Origin: E44-bin89 sp034409565
Lineage (GTDB): Bacteria; Chloroflexota; Dehalococcoidia; Dehalococcoidales; RBG-16-60-22
Assembly: GCA_034409565.1 (NCBI GenBank)
Contig: DAOUMS010000007.1
Coordinates: forward strand, 80,820-144,819
Direction: 5' to 3'
Length of the DNA: 64,000 nucleotides
The number at the start of each line of letters is the position of its first letter. The first letter of the stretch is position 1. Below are positions 17,002 through 25,122 of the stretch, piece by piece. Position numbers and translations under genes: made by a program. The notes below the pieces were generated by a model. The model worked only from the letters and a program-made list of their open reading frames with translations, was not told the origin of the DNA and searched no databases.

Positions 17002-18603
17002 GTGGCAGGAATACAGGAGAGGAAGAAACAATTCAAGACCACCGTTGATGGCATTGTGGTGAATAGAGTCTATACACCAGACGACGTGCCACAGGATGAA
17101 ATGGATACCAGCCTTCCGGGGGAATATCCCTTTACCCGGAACATAATGACCACCGGTTATCGTACCAGACTGTGGACGATGCGCCAGTATGCCGGCTTTG
17201 CCACCGTGGAGGAAACAAACAAACGCTACAAATACCTTTACCGGCAGGGACAGACCGGTTTCAGCGTGGCTTTTCACCTGCCCACCCAGATGGGCTATGA
17301 TTCCGACCACCCCCTAGCGTTTCCCGAGGTTGGCCGGGTGGGTGTGGCCATTGACTCGTTGCAGGACATGGAAGACCTCTGGGATGGTATTCCGCTCGGT
17401 GAGGTAAGCACCTCAATGACCATCAACGCGACCGCTCCCATAATACTGGCGATGTACATCGCGGCGGCGGAGAAACAGGGCGTTGACCAGAGCCAGCTTA
17501 TGGGGACTGTTCAGAATGACCTGCTGAAAGAGTATGTGGCCCGGAATACGTATATCTTTGCCCCCGAGCCTTCGATGCGGCTGACCACCGATATTTGCAG
17601 TTACTGCGCGCAGCATATGCCGAAATGGAACTCAATTAGCATTAGCGGCTACCATATGCGTGAGGCCGGGGCGACCGCCATTCAGGAGGCCGCCTTTAGT
17701 TTAGCTAACGGCATCGCCTATGTGCAGGCCATGCTCGACCGGGGCATGAAGGTTGACGATTTTGCCCCGCGCTTCTCTTTCTTCTTCGCCGCTTTCACCA
17801 ATCTCTTTGAAGAGGTGGCCAAATTCCGGGCGCTGCGCCGCGTTTGGGCAAAGATAATGAAGGAGCGGTTCCATGCCCAGAATGAACGGTCCATGATGCT
17901 CAAGTTCCACGTCCAGACCGGCGGCTGTACCCTGGCCGAGCAGCAGCCACTGAACAATGTGGTCAGGGTCACTATACAGGCGCTGGCAGCAGTGCTGGGT
18001 AGCTGCCAGTCCCTGCATACCAACTCTTACGATGAAGCGCTGGCCTTGCCCAGCGAGGAAGCGGTGCAGCTGGCCCTGCGCACGCAGCAGATACTGGCCT
18101 ATGAGAGCAGTGTCGCCGACACGGTCGACCCGATGGCTGGCTCATACTATCTGGAATGGCTGACCAATCGGACAGAGGAGGGCATACAGCGATACCTCAC
18201 TGCCATCGACAAAATGGGCGGGGCGCTGGAAGCGATAAAAAGGGGTTATATTCAGCGTGAAATTAGGCGGTCGTCTTACAACCATCAGCGGGCGGTGGAT
18301 GCTGGCGAACAGGTCGTGGTCGGCGTTAACAAATATACCTCGGCTGAGCCGCTGGACCTGGAACTGCTTGAGATTGACGAGGGTGTTGGCAAAAAGCAAC
18401 TCCAGCGACTGAAGCGGCTCAAAAGCAGGCGCGATAACGACCGGGTACGCCAGATGCTGGACAGGGTGAGTCAGGTAGCCGGGAGCGAGGAAAATATTAT
18501 GCCGACTCTCATTGAAGCGGTGAAGGCTTACGCGACGGTTGGAGAAATATCTGACGCATTACGAGAAGTGTTCGGCGAGTACAAGGAACCAAGCGTGCTG
18601 TGA
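17002..18603 (+). CDS. Methylmalonyl-CoA mutase, large (catalytic) subunit
   Basis: A 533-residue B12-dependent acyl-CoA mutase barrel domain lacking its own corrinoid domain. MRQYAGFATVEETNKRY keeps the tyrosine of true methylmalonyl-CoA mutases, and SISGYHMREAG has the active-site Tyr-His. It interconverts succinyl-CoA and methylmalonyl-CoA by radical rearrangement. The GTG at 17002 was chosen because GGAGGTGAT ends seven bases before it; an in-frame TTG upstream at 16960 has no such site. It is followed by the B12-binding subunit and the epimerase, a complete module. Isobutyryl- or hydroxyisobutyryl-CoA mutase is less likely given these residues. Confidence 0.93.
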   Translation: MAGIQERKKQFKTTVDGIVVNRVYTPDDVPQDEMDTSLPGEYPFTRNIMTTGYRTRLWTMRQYAGFATVEETNKRYKYLYRQGQTGFSVAFHLPTQMGYDSDHPLAFPEVGRVGVAIDSLQDMEDLWDGIPLGEVSTSMTINATAPIILAMYIAAAEKQGVDQSQLMGTVQNDLLKEYVARNTYIFAPEPSMRLTTDICSYCAQHMPKWNSISISGYHMREAGATAIQEAAFSLANGIAYVQAMLDRGMKVDDFAPRFSFFFAAFTNLFEEVAKFRALRRVWAKIMKERFHAQNERSMMLKFHVQTGGCTLAEQQPLNNVVRVTIQALAAVLGSCQSLHTNSYDEALALPSEEAVQLALRTQQILAYESSVADTVDPMAGSYYLEWLTNRTEEGIQRYLTAIDKMGGALEAIKRGYIQREIRRSSYNHQRAVDAGEQVVVGVNKYTSAEPLDLELLEIDEGVGKKQLQRLKRLKSRRDNDRVRQMLDRVSQVAGSEENIMPTLIEAVKAYATVGEISDALREVFGEYKEPSVL

Positions 18604-18634
18604 GGTGCATTTTTGAGAACATGGAGAGTATGTG

Positions 18635-19054
18635 ATGACCAGTAAGAAAATAAGGGTACTGATAGCCAAACCAGGCCTTGACGGACACGACCGCGGGGCT
18701 ATCGCGGTGGCCCAGGGGCTGCGTGATGCTGGCATGGAGGTTATCTATCTGGGGCTGCGTTTGACCCCGGAACAGATTGCCGAGGCGGCAGTACAGGAAG
18801 ACGTTGACGTTGTCGGCCTGAGCTGTCTATCCGGCGGTCACCTGACGCTCTTCTCCAAGACGATGGCTAGCTTCGGGAAGAAAAGCGATAAAAAAGTTGT
18901 CTTTATCGGGGGTGGCATCATTCCTAAGAAGGATATTCCAAAGCTGAAGGAAGCTGGCATTTCAGGTACCTTTGGCCCGGGAACACCCATCAATGAAATC
19001 GTTGGCTTTATCAGGGCGGAACTGGAGAAAGGGAGCGATGATAACGAAGATTAA
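18635..19054 (+). CDS. Methylmalonyl-CoA mutase, small B12-binding subunit
   Basis: A 139-residue adenosylcobalamin-binding domain with AKPGLDGHDRGA (cobalt-ligating histidine in DGHDRG), LSCLSGGH and FIGGGIIP. It forms the mutase with the large subunit encoded 31 bp upstream. The ATG at 18635 is preceded by GGAG at 8 bases. Its end overlaps the epimerase gene by 17 bp, showing tight co-translation. Confidence 0.95.
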   Translation: MTSKKIRVLIAKPGLDGHDRGAIAVAQGLRDAGMEVIYLGLRLTPEQIAEAAVQEDVDVVGLSCLSGGHLTLFSKTMASFGKKSDKKVVFIGGGIIPKKDIPKLKEAGISGTFGPGTPINEIVGFIRAELEKGSDDNED

Positions 19055-19436
19055 TCACATCGGTATTGCCGTGAACAGCATCGACCAGGCGCTGAAACTC
19101 TATACCGAAACGCTGGGCCTGAGCCTGAAGGGGATTGAAGTTATCGAGGAGCAGCGGACAAGGACGGCCATCTTGCCGGTGGGTGAAAGTAAGATTGAAC
19201 TGCTTGAGTCCACCGACCCGGAAGGCCCGGTGGCAAAATACATTGCAAAATTCGGCGAGGGGATACACCATTTAGCCCTGGAAGTGTCTGATGTTGAGGC
19301 GGCGCTGAACAAAGTGGCGCAGAGCGGCCTGCCCCTGATTGATGAGCAGCCCCGGAAGGGCATTGAGGAAACACGCATCGCTTTCCTGCATCCCAGAGGT
19401 ACCGGCCGGGTACTGCTGGAACTGGTGCAGAGCTGA
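19038..19436 (+). CDS. mce: Methylmalonyl-CoA epimerase
   Basis: A 132-residue vicinal-oxygen-chelate enzyme. INHIGIAVNSIDQAL gives the first metal histidine, GIHHLALEVSDVEAAL the second, and RVLLELVQ at the end the closing glutamate. It interconverts R- and S-methylmalonyl-CoA and so links the mutase to propionyl-CoA carboxylation or methylmalonyl-CoA decarboxylation. The start lies inside the end of the mutase small-subunit gene. Length and motifs are normal for the family. Confidence 0.93.
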   Translation: MITKINHIGIAVNSIDQALKLYTETLGLSLKGIEVIEEQRTRTAILPVGESKIELLESTDPEGPVAKYIAKFGEGIHHLALEVSDVEAALNKVAQSGLPLIDEQPRKGIEETRIAFLHPRGTGRVLLELVQS

Positions 19437-19465
19437 TTGGTCAGAATGGCCGGGCCATCATCGGA

Positions 19466-20404
19466 ATGAAAAGAACACTACCTTTACTTATTGCCGCGTT
19501 CATCTTATTCGCCGTTTTTGTTTGTTCCTGCCAGCCAAGCACGCCCATCGCGGAAGAACAAAGGCTGCAACTGGTAGACGAGATAAAGGCATTTGAAAAG
19601 GGACTCGGCTTTACTGAGACGGAAAATTTCAGGACCTATCGTCCGGAATTGGGTGCTTACGACTACCTGTTTTTCACGTCCAGTACTCAGCTGCCATACT
19701 CACTCGATGACCCGGTGCTGGTATCTGCCGTTGGCACACGGGACAGTGTCTATATTGATAGCCGAAAATATGATGCCTACTTTTATTCCATCCCGTCAGT
19801 AGCCGGAGAAGGCACGCCTTTGACCCGGTCTTTAATGCAGGTACCGCTCGACCGCTTTATCCAGGTTATTTTCCATGAGGACTGGCATGAGCAGGTGGAC
19901 CTGCCCATGGGGCTGGAAGAACCCTCTGCGGAAATAGTCGGTTATACCGCCGCCATACTTTTCACCAGGGACAGGTTCGGGCAGGACTCTTCGGTTTACC
20001 AGACCTTGCAGAAGCACCTCGCTAACAAGCTCCGGGAAAGCGAGGTCTACCGGGAGTATTATGGCGAGCTTGAAGCCCTCTACGCGCAGTATCATGAGGG
20101 CAAGCTTTCCGAGCTGGATACGTTAATCCGGAAAGCCCGCTTGCTGGAAGCCATGGGCAATGAGCTTTACCGCATCTGGGGCGGCCGACCGGACCAGCTG
20201 AACAACGCTTTCATCGCCTTCCAGATGACCTACCTGCGGCACCTGCCACTGATGTATGAAGTTTTGCAGGCAAGCGATTCCGACCTCACCAGGACAATCA
20301 GGCTATTTTTAGCCATGCCGGAGCAGGGGACGGCCTGCGATTCTCTGGAGCAGGTAAAAGCTATAGAAGCGAGCGTTGTCGCTTATCTGTCCCGTAATCT
20401 ATAG
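19466..20404 (+). CDS. Lipoprotein with HExxH motif, putative metallopeptidase
   Basis: A 312-residue exported lipoprotein with signal helix and lipobox VCSC near residue 20. In the middle, FIQVIFHEDWHEQ contains HEDWH, a zinc-binding HExxH motif. It is followed by LEEPSAEIVGYTAA, whose glutamate is suitably placed as third ligand in a gluzincin-type site. The rest is helical with charged segments. The layout resembles bacterial putative aminopeptidases of the PF10023 type; that assignment is tentative. It starts 29 bp after the epimerase on the same strand, possibly by read-through. Confidence 0.6.
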   Translation: MKRTLPLLIAAFILFAVFVCSCQPSTPIAEEQRLQLVDEIKAFEKGLGFTETENFRTYRPELGAYDYLFFTSSTQLPYSLDDPVLVSAVGTRDSVYIDSRKYDAYFYSIPSVAGEGTPLTRSLMQVPLDRFIQVIFHEDWHEQVDLPMGLEEPSAEIVGYTAAILFTRDRFGQDSSVYQTLQKHLANKLRESEVYREYYGELEALYAQYHEGKLSELDTLIRKARLLEAMGNELYRIWGGRPDQLNNAFIAFQMTYLRHLPLMYEVLQASDSDLTRTIRLFLAMPEQGTACDSLEQVKAIEASVVAYLSRNL

Positions 20405-20545
20405 AAACGCTATGATTTTCACTGCCTGTCCGCCCGTGTGACCCTTTATGCCCCGTAAGGCGGTGATAAATCGCCATCCTTGCGCTTTCCATATGGTGGG
20501 CAATCGTGTAATATGTCCAAGATTTTTTGTCTTAAGGGGTGATTT

Positions 20546-21175
20546 GTGGAGCAGAAAGAAAAATTGCAGTGGATTTACTCATCACGTGACAATGAGGAAC
20601 TATCGACACGGTATGACCAGTGGGCGAAAGATTATGATGCCGACTTGAAGGATGATTTCGCCTGGCGGGGCCCGGAAATGGCGGCCGGTTTCTTTGCCAA
20701 ATATGTGCCGAAGGAGGCGAAGGTACTGGATGCCGGTGCCGGTACCGGTCTCGTTGGCGTGGCTCTGGCGCAGAAAGGTTATCGTGATATAGTGGCCATT
20801 GACCTCTCTAAGGGTATGCTGGAGGAAGCCAGTAATAAGAACGTGTACCGCGAATTACTGCAGATGGTGATGGGAAAGGCGCTAGATTTCCCCACCGGTG
20901 CCTTTGATGCGGTTATCAGCGTTGGTGTGCTGACCCTGGGGCATGCGCCGGCCAGCTCCTTCGACGAGTTGCTTCGCGTTACTAGGCCGGGCGGCTACAT
21001 TGTCTTTTCCCTGCGCCCTGATGTCTACAAGGAAGGCGGGTTCAAGGAAAAGATGGCCGAACTGGAAAATGAAGGCAAGTGGGAGCTCGTGGAAGTGAGT
21101 GAGAAGAAGCAGGTCCTGCCCAAGGGCGAGCCAGACGTTTACCATCAGGTCTGGATATACCGGGTCAGCGGTTAG
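20546..21175 (+). CDS. Class I SAM-dependent methyltransferase
   Basis: A 209-residue Rossmann methyltransferase. Motif I is VLDAGAGTGLVGVAL (about 60-75), motif II AIDLSKGML, and VISVGVLTLGHAP with LRVTRPGGYIVFSLRP covers the later motifs. The GTG start at 20546 follows AAGGGGTGA. The 60-residue N-terminal extension with RYDQWAKDYDADL is typical of the group annotated as Williams-Beuren or UbiE-like methyltransferases. The substrate is unknown. Confidence 0.85.
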   Translation: MEQKEKLQWIYSSRDNEELSTRYDQWAKDYDADLKDDFAWRGPEMAAGFFAKYVPKEAKVLDAGAGTGLVGVALAQKGYRDIVAIDLSKGMLEEASNKNVYRELLQMVMGKALDFPTGAFDAVISVGVLTLGHAPASSFDELLRVTRPGGYIVFSLRPDVYKEGGFKEKMAELENEGKWELVEVSEKKQVLPKGEPDVYHQVWIYRVSG

Positions 21176-21224
21176 ATGATTGAAGAGTTAATCACCTACT
21201 TGTTGAACACGTAAAAGGGGAATC

Positions 21225-21842
21225 TTAGCCTGTCCCGGCCGGGCACACTTTAAGACATTCATCACAGGAAACAAGGTGTCCCTGTTGCTCTTTCATAATC
21301 GCCACTCTGGAGAGGCATCTGGAGGTGTCAATCATTCTATATGGCTCAAGGATATTCACCGGGCAAACCTCCAGGCACAGGGTGCAGCCCTGGCAGGTCA
21401 AATTCTCCGGCTCTTTCCGGACAGGCACGGCGGGTAAATGGGACGGTGCGCCTATCTGAATCGCGGCAAAACGGAGGCGCGGCCCGTATTTATGGTGCAG
21501 CACCACCGAGTGTCTGCCCCGCTGGCCTATTCCAGCCTGAATGGCGAGTTCTTTAAGGTTCAGTTGGCCTTGCCTGGGATAACCATATCGGCCGACCGGC
21601 TCCGCTTCATATCCCTTGCTTTTGATGAATCTGACGGCGGCTTCGAGCGGTGGAGACATGTATTTTTCAAAGCCAGATAACATGGTTTCACCGTTTACCC
21701 GCCCGAATTCATCAAGATTGCGTTCCGGCGTTGATTCAAGACCGACGACCAGCAATGTGCTATGGCCGTGCTGCTCCATAATTCCGGCAACGTCAAACAG
21801 TGACCTGGTGAAGTCGAGTATTTCCCGTATGGTATCTTCCAC
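21225..21842 (-). CDS. QueG-like double-cluster ferredoxin protein
   Basis: A 205-residue protein. Its N-terminal part shows a QAGIGQRGRHSVVLHHKYGP segment like that of epoxyqueuosine reductase and reductive-dehalogenase core domains. Two C-terminal [4Fe-4S] motifs follow, CQGCTLCLEVCP and then C...CDECLKVCP. It is far shorter than QueG or a dehalogenase (about 350-500 residues) and has no Tat signal, so it is probably a reduced electron-transfer or corrinoid-associated relative. The GTG start is preceded by AAAGGA. It is 32 bp downstream of pfkA on the same strand. Function unknown. Confidence 0.65.
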   Translation of the reverse strand: MEDTIREILDFTRSLFDVAGIMEQHGHSTLLVVGLESTPERNLDEFGRVNGETMLSGFEKYMSPPLEAAVRFIKSKGYEAEPVGRYGYPRQGQLNLKELAIQAGIGQRGRHSVVLHHKYGPRLRFAAIQIGAPSHLPAVPVRKEPENLTCQGCTLCLEVCPVNILEPYRMIDTSRCLSRVAIMKEQQGHLVSCDECLKVCPAGTG

Positions 21843-21874
21843 TTTTATCCTTTCACTTGGCCATATACAGGTTA

Positions 21875-22846
21875 CTAGATGTTCAGCACTTCGGACAATT
21901 GCAGCAGGTGCAGGTCCAGTGGTTTTTTAGTGGCCACGACCTCTGCCAACGGGGTCGACGTAACCCTTCCCTCGTTCAAGCCGGTCAGCACGCCAAATTT
22001 TCCCTGGGCGATGTATTCGGTGGCGGCGGCGCCAAGGCGGGTGGCCAGCAGGCGGTCGAAGGCACCGGGGGTGCCTCCGCGCTGCACGTGCCCCAGGGTG
22101 GTAATTCTGATGTCAAAGCCTAGCCTTTCATGGTGCTTTGAGAAATACTGGTCTAGGCCGTGGGCATTATATTTGGCGCCTTCGGCCACGATGATGAGGG
22201 CGTGGGCCTTGCCCCGCTCATAGGCCTTGCGGATGGCGTTGACCACGTCTTCGGCGTCCGTCTCAAACTCGGGGATGACAATGTATTCCGCGCCGCCGGT
22301 GATGCCGGTCACCAGGGCCAGGTAGCCGCAGTCACGCCCCATCACCTCCACAATGAAGGCGCGGTGGTGCGAGGAGGCTGTCACCTTGAGCTGGTCAATC
22401 GCCACCAGCGCCACATCAAGAGCGGTGTCAACCCCGATGGTTATCTCGGAGCCATACAGGTCGTTGTCTATTGTTGAGGCCACGCCGACCACCGGGAAGC
22501 CCATCTGGGACAGCGCGTGGGCCCCGCTCTGCGAGCCGTTGCCGCCGATGATGACGAGAGCTTCGATGTCATGTTCCTCAAGGACACGCAGCGCTTTCTT
22601 CCGCCCTTCTTCCGTCTTGAATTCGGGGCAGCGGGAACTGCCCAGCATGGTGCCGCCCTGCTGGATGATACCGCCGACATCACGGGCACCCATGGCAAAC
22701 ATGTTGTTGCTAAAGAGGCCGGCATAACCCTGCCGTATACCCATAACCTCCCAGCCTTTGCTGAGCCCGGTGCGTACCACGGCACGGATAGCGGCATTCA
22801 TGCCGGGGGCATCACCGCCACTGGTTAAAACGCCAATCCGTTTCAT
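21875..22846 (-). CDS. pfkA: 6-phosphofructokinase
   Basis: A 323-residue PfkA-type kinase. GVLTSGGDAPGMNAAIR opens it, followed by TIDNDLYGSEITIGVDTAL and IVEVMGRDCGYLAL. The ATG follows AGGAGGAGAA. It phosphorylates fructose 6-phosphate, or works in reverse with pyrophosphate in some lineages. The phosphoryl-donor loop reads GGNGS (101-105), so the usual Mg-binding Asp103 of GGDGS is Asn, while Gly104, typical of ATP users, is kept. Donor choice is therefore uncertain. Confidence 0.92.
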   Translation of the reverse strand: MKRIGVLTSGGDAPGMNAAIRAVVRTGLSKGWEVMGIRQGYAGLFSNNMFAMGARDVGGIIQQGGTMLGSSRCPEFKTEEGRKKALRVLEEHDIEALVIIGGNGSQSGAHALSQMGFPVVGVASTIDNDLYGSEITIGVDTALDVALVAIDQLKVTASSHHRAFIVEVMGRDCGYLALVTGITGGAEYIVIPEFETDAEDVVNAIRKAYERGKAHALIIVAEGAKYNAHGLDQYFSKHHERLGFDIRITTLGHVQRGGTPGAFDRLLATRLGAAATEYIAQGKFGVLTGLNEGRVTSTPLAEVVATKKPLDLHLLQLSEVLNI

Positions 22847-22970
22847 TTCTCCTCCTGGGCAATTGCCATGATTAAAAATATGCTCTTTCAGTTTAGGCAA
22901 AAGAATGAAGTTTTGCAATGCGGTGGGGCAGTGTTCTGAGGCACTATTGTGGCACGTGTCCCGAATTCGT

Positions 22971-23000
22971 TTGCCAAACAGAGAGACACGTGTGTATAAT
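22971..23000 (+). promoter_or_regulatory. Strong promoter of a near-leaderless lipoprotein gene
   Basis: TTGCCA (22971-22976), an 18-bp spacer and a perfect TATAAT (22995-23000) lie just before the ATG at 23011. Transcription would start about 4 bases before the start codon, and no ribosome site is visible. Confidence 0.6.
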
Positions 23001-23010
23001 CGGTACTCAG

Positions 23011-23892
23011 ATGATGCTGAAAATGGTGACGCGTGTTATGTGCTTGCTGGTCCTCATTCTGGCATTGACACTGGGCCTTGGCGCCTGTGGTCCGTCCGAG
23101 GTGGTTTTCCCGGACCCGAACCTTGAGGCCGCGGTGAGAGAAGCCATTGCTAAACCTGAGGGCGCGATACTTGTTTCCGACCTGGAGAAGCTCCCCGCTT
23201 TCAGCGCCTCCGGGAGGGAAATCGCGGATATCTCGGGACTGGAGCACTGTAAAAATCTGGAGGCACTCGTTCTCTGGAATAACCAAATCAGCGATATTTC
23301 CCCGCTGGCTTCGTTAACCAAGCTGAAAAAACTCTATATTGGTAACAACCGGATAACTGATATCTCACCACTGGCCCCCCTCACCCGGCTCACCGAACTT
23401 AACCTGGGAATTAACCAGATTCAAGATATAGCGCCGCTGGCGTCAATGACCGGGCTGTACTGGCTGGACCTCTGGCACAACCAGATAAGCGATGTAACTC
23501 CTCTGGCCTCGCTTACCGGCCTTGAATCGCTTTATCTTAACAGTAACCGGCTAGGTGACATATCGTTGCTGACCTCTCTTACCAGCCTCAGTAAGCTTTA
23601 CCTGGGCGACAATGAAATCAGCGATATCTCGCCACTGGCTTCGCTCACCGGAATGAGGTGGCTGCGCTTGCAGAACAATGAAATAACCGATATCTCGCCA
23701 CTGGCTTACCTGTCGGCCCTGGAGGAGCTCTGGCTGCAGGACAATCGGGTAAGCGATATCTCACCCTTGGTCGGGAATGGAGGACTGGCGGCGGAAGATA
23801 AGGTTTTTCTGGAGAACAACCCGCTGGACGACGGGTCGGTCAACGATTTTATTCCGCAGCTGCAGGGAAGGGGTGTGGCGGTAGCCTGGTAA
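23011..23892 (+). CDS. Leucine-rich-repeat lipoprotein (internalin/SDS22-like)
   Basis: A 293-residue surface lipoprotein. A signal helix with lipobox LGAC is followed by a short cap region (PDPNLEAAVREAI, typical of bacterial LRR proteins). About nine to ten 22-residue repeats of the SDS22 type follow, with consensus NxIxDISPLASLTxLxxL. Such proteins bind partner proteins outside the cell. Longer in-frame extensions upstream were rejected because they run through the promoter. The target is unknown. Confidence 0.88.
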   Translation: MMLKMVTRVMCLLVLILALTLGLGACGPSEVVFPDPNLEAAVREAIAKPEGAILVSDLEKLPAFSASGREIADISGLEHCKNLEALVLWNNQISDISPLASLTKLKKLYIGNNRITDISPLAPLTRLTELNLGINQIQDIAPLASMTGLYWLDLWHNQISDVTPLASLTGLESLYLNSNRLGDISLLTSLTSLSKLYLGDNEISDISPLASLTGMRWLRLQNNEITDISPLAYLSALEELWLQDNRVSDISPLVGNGGLAAEDKVFLENNPLDDGSVNDFIPQLQGRGVAVAW

Positions 23893-23899
23893 CACCCGG

Positions 23900-24979
23900 C
23901 TAGAGCGATACATGTTTTTCAAGCAGTTCGATATTGGCCGGGTCAGGCGCAATTTCTCCCCTCTCTACCTTGAGGGTCAGGCCAAGAAGCGCCTGGTTCA
24001 TGGGTGTAGGCACGCCAACTTCCCTGCTTTTTTTGACCACCTCTCCATTGAGAAATTCCACTTCTGTCCGCCTCTTTTTTATTATATCCTGCAGGAGTGA
24101 CGGGCGCTGCGGCGTACCCACTTTCTTTGTCAGCTCATCTGCCGGCAGAAACAGGCTGCTCCAGATTGCGGCCATTTTCTCTTTCAATTTTTGCGCGCTT
24201 TCCATGGTCGTCGCTTCGGCGAACTCCGCCACGGGCACTTTCCACGCCGGCTCGATGCTCACGCCCAGAGCCTGACCGACCCGCGCGACCTCTCCCCCGA
24301 TAATGACCCGGATGAGGTTTGACGCATCCTTTTGCGTTTCGCTCAGGGAGACGATTGCTGGGCCGATGACGCCAGCCATAGCATTGGACATGCAGTTTAT
24401 GGCCAGCTTGGACCAGCGCACGCCCCAGATATTGGTGGTGGCCTGACTTGGGCCCACCGCGCTGAGTAAGTCAACCACCTCTTTAACGCGATTTGATACT
24501 AGGCCGGAGAGTTCACCAACGGTAAAACAGTTCCTGTCTAGGGGGTCGTGGCGGAGGACATGGCCCGGCTCATAGACACCGGCGCTGAGAGTGGTCACGC
24601 AGCCCACGGTGCGGTTAAAGCCGACCACGCTGGCTACCACCTCGTCATTCAACGCATTCTGAGTCGGCAGGATGAAACCCGTTGGCTTCAGGTGGGGTTC
24701 AATCAGGTATGCGGACCATCGTGTGTCGTAGGATTTAACTGACAGAAAGACGATGTCAAACGGCTCCCTGATACCGCTCACGTCACTGAGATGGAGCGCC
24801 TTGGCTGGCACGGTGAACTCACCATCGAGGTTGGTCATCTTGAGGCCGTCGCGGCGGATTTTCTCTATGTGCGCCGCCCACTGGTCTATCAGGGTAACGT
24901 CGTGGCCGTCTCTTATCAGATGGGCGCCGGTGGTCCCACCTATTGCTCCCACTCCCAGAATCGCGATTTTTTTGCTCAT
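23900..24979 (-). CDS. 2-dehydropantoate 2-reductase family (ApbA/PanE) protein
   Basis: A 359-residue NAD(P)-dependent reductase. The N-terminal Rossmann domain begins KIAILGVGAIGGTTGAHL, SVKSYDT and TLSAGV lie in the middle, and the C-terminal helical domain has KLAINCMSNAMAG. It is about 50 residues longer than PanE, with an extra helical stretch near 240-290, so the substrate may be another 2-oxo acid. AGGAGGC precedes the start. It is divergent from the D-threonine-aldolase-like gene. Confidence 0.82.
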   Translation of the reverse strand: MSKKIAILGVGAIGGTTGAHLIRDGHDVTLIDQWAAHIEKIRRDGLKMTNLDGEFTVPAKALHLSDVSGIREPFDIVFLSVKSYDTRWSAYLIEPHLKPTGFILPTQNALNDEVVASVVGFNRTVGCVTTLSAGVYEPGHVLRHDPLDRNCFTVGELSGLVSNRVKEVVDLLSAVGPSQATTNIWGVRWSKLAINCMSNAMAGVIGPAIVSLSETQKDASNLIRVIIGGEVARVGQALGVSIEPAWKVPVAEFAEATTMESAQKLKEKMAAIWSSLFLPADELTKKVGTPQRPSLLQDIIKKRRTEVEFLNGEVVKKSREVGVPTPMNQALLGLTLKVERGEIAPDPANIELLEKHVSL

Positions 24980-25122
24980 GCCTTTGCCTCCTACGCAGAA
25001 ATGGTGTAAATTAATTAGTTAGCGGATAATTCAAGCGGTAAAATAGTATAACGTAAAAAAGTAATACGAAACAAATCACACTGCGGAGAGAGCAAAAGAT
25101 AACTTTCAGGAGGTAGCCCGAA

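Noticed and set aside
21225..21842. Reductive dehalogenase
   Set aside because: Only the ferredoxin end and a short core segment resemble that family; the protein is too short and has no Tat signal or membrane-anchor partner gene.
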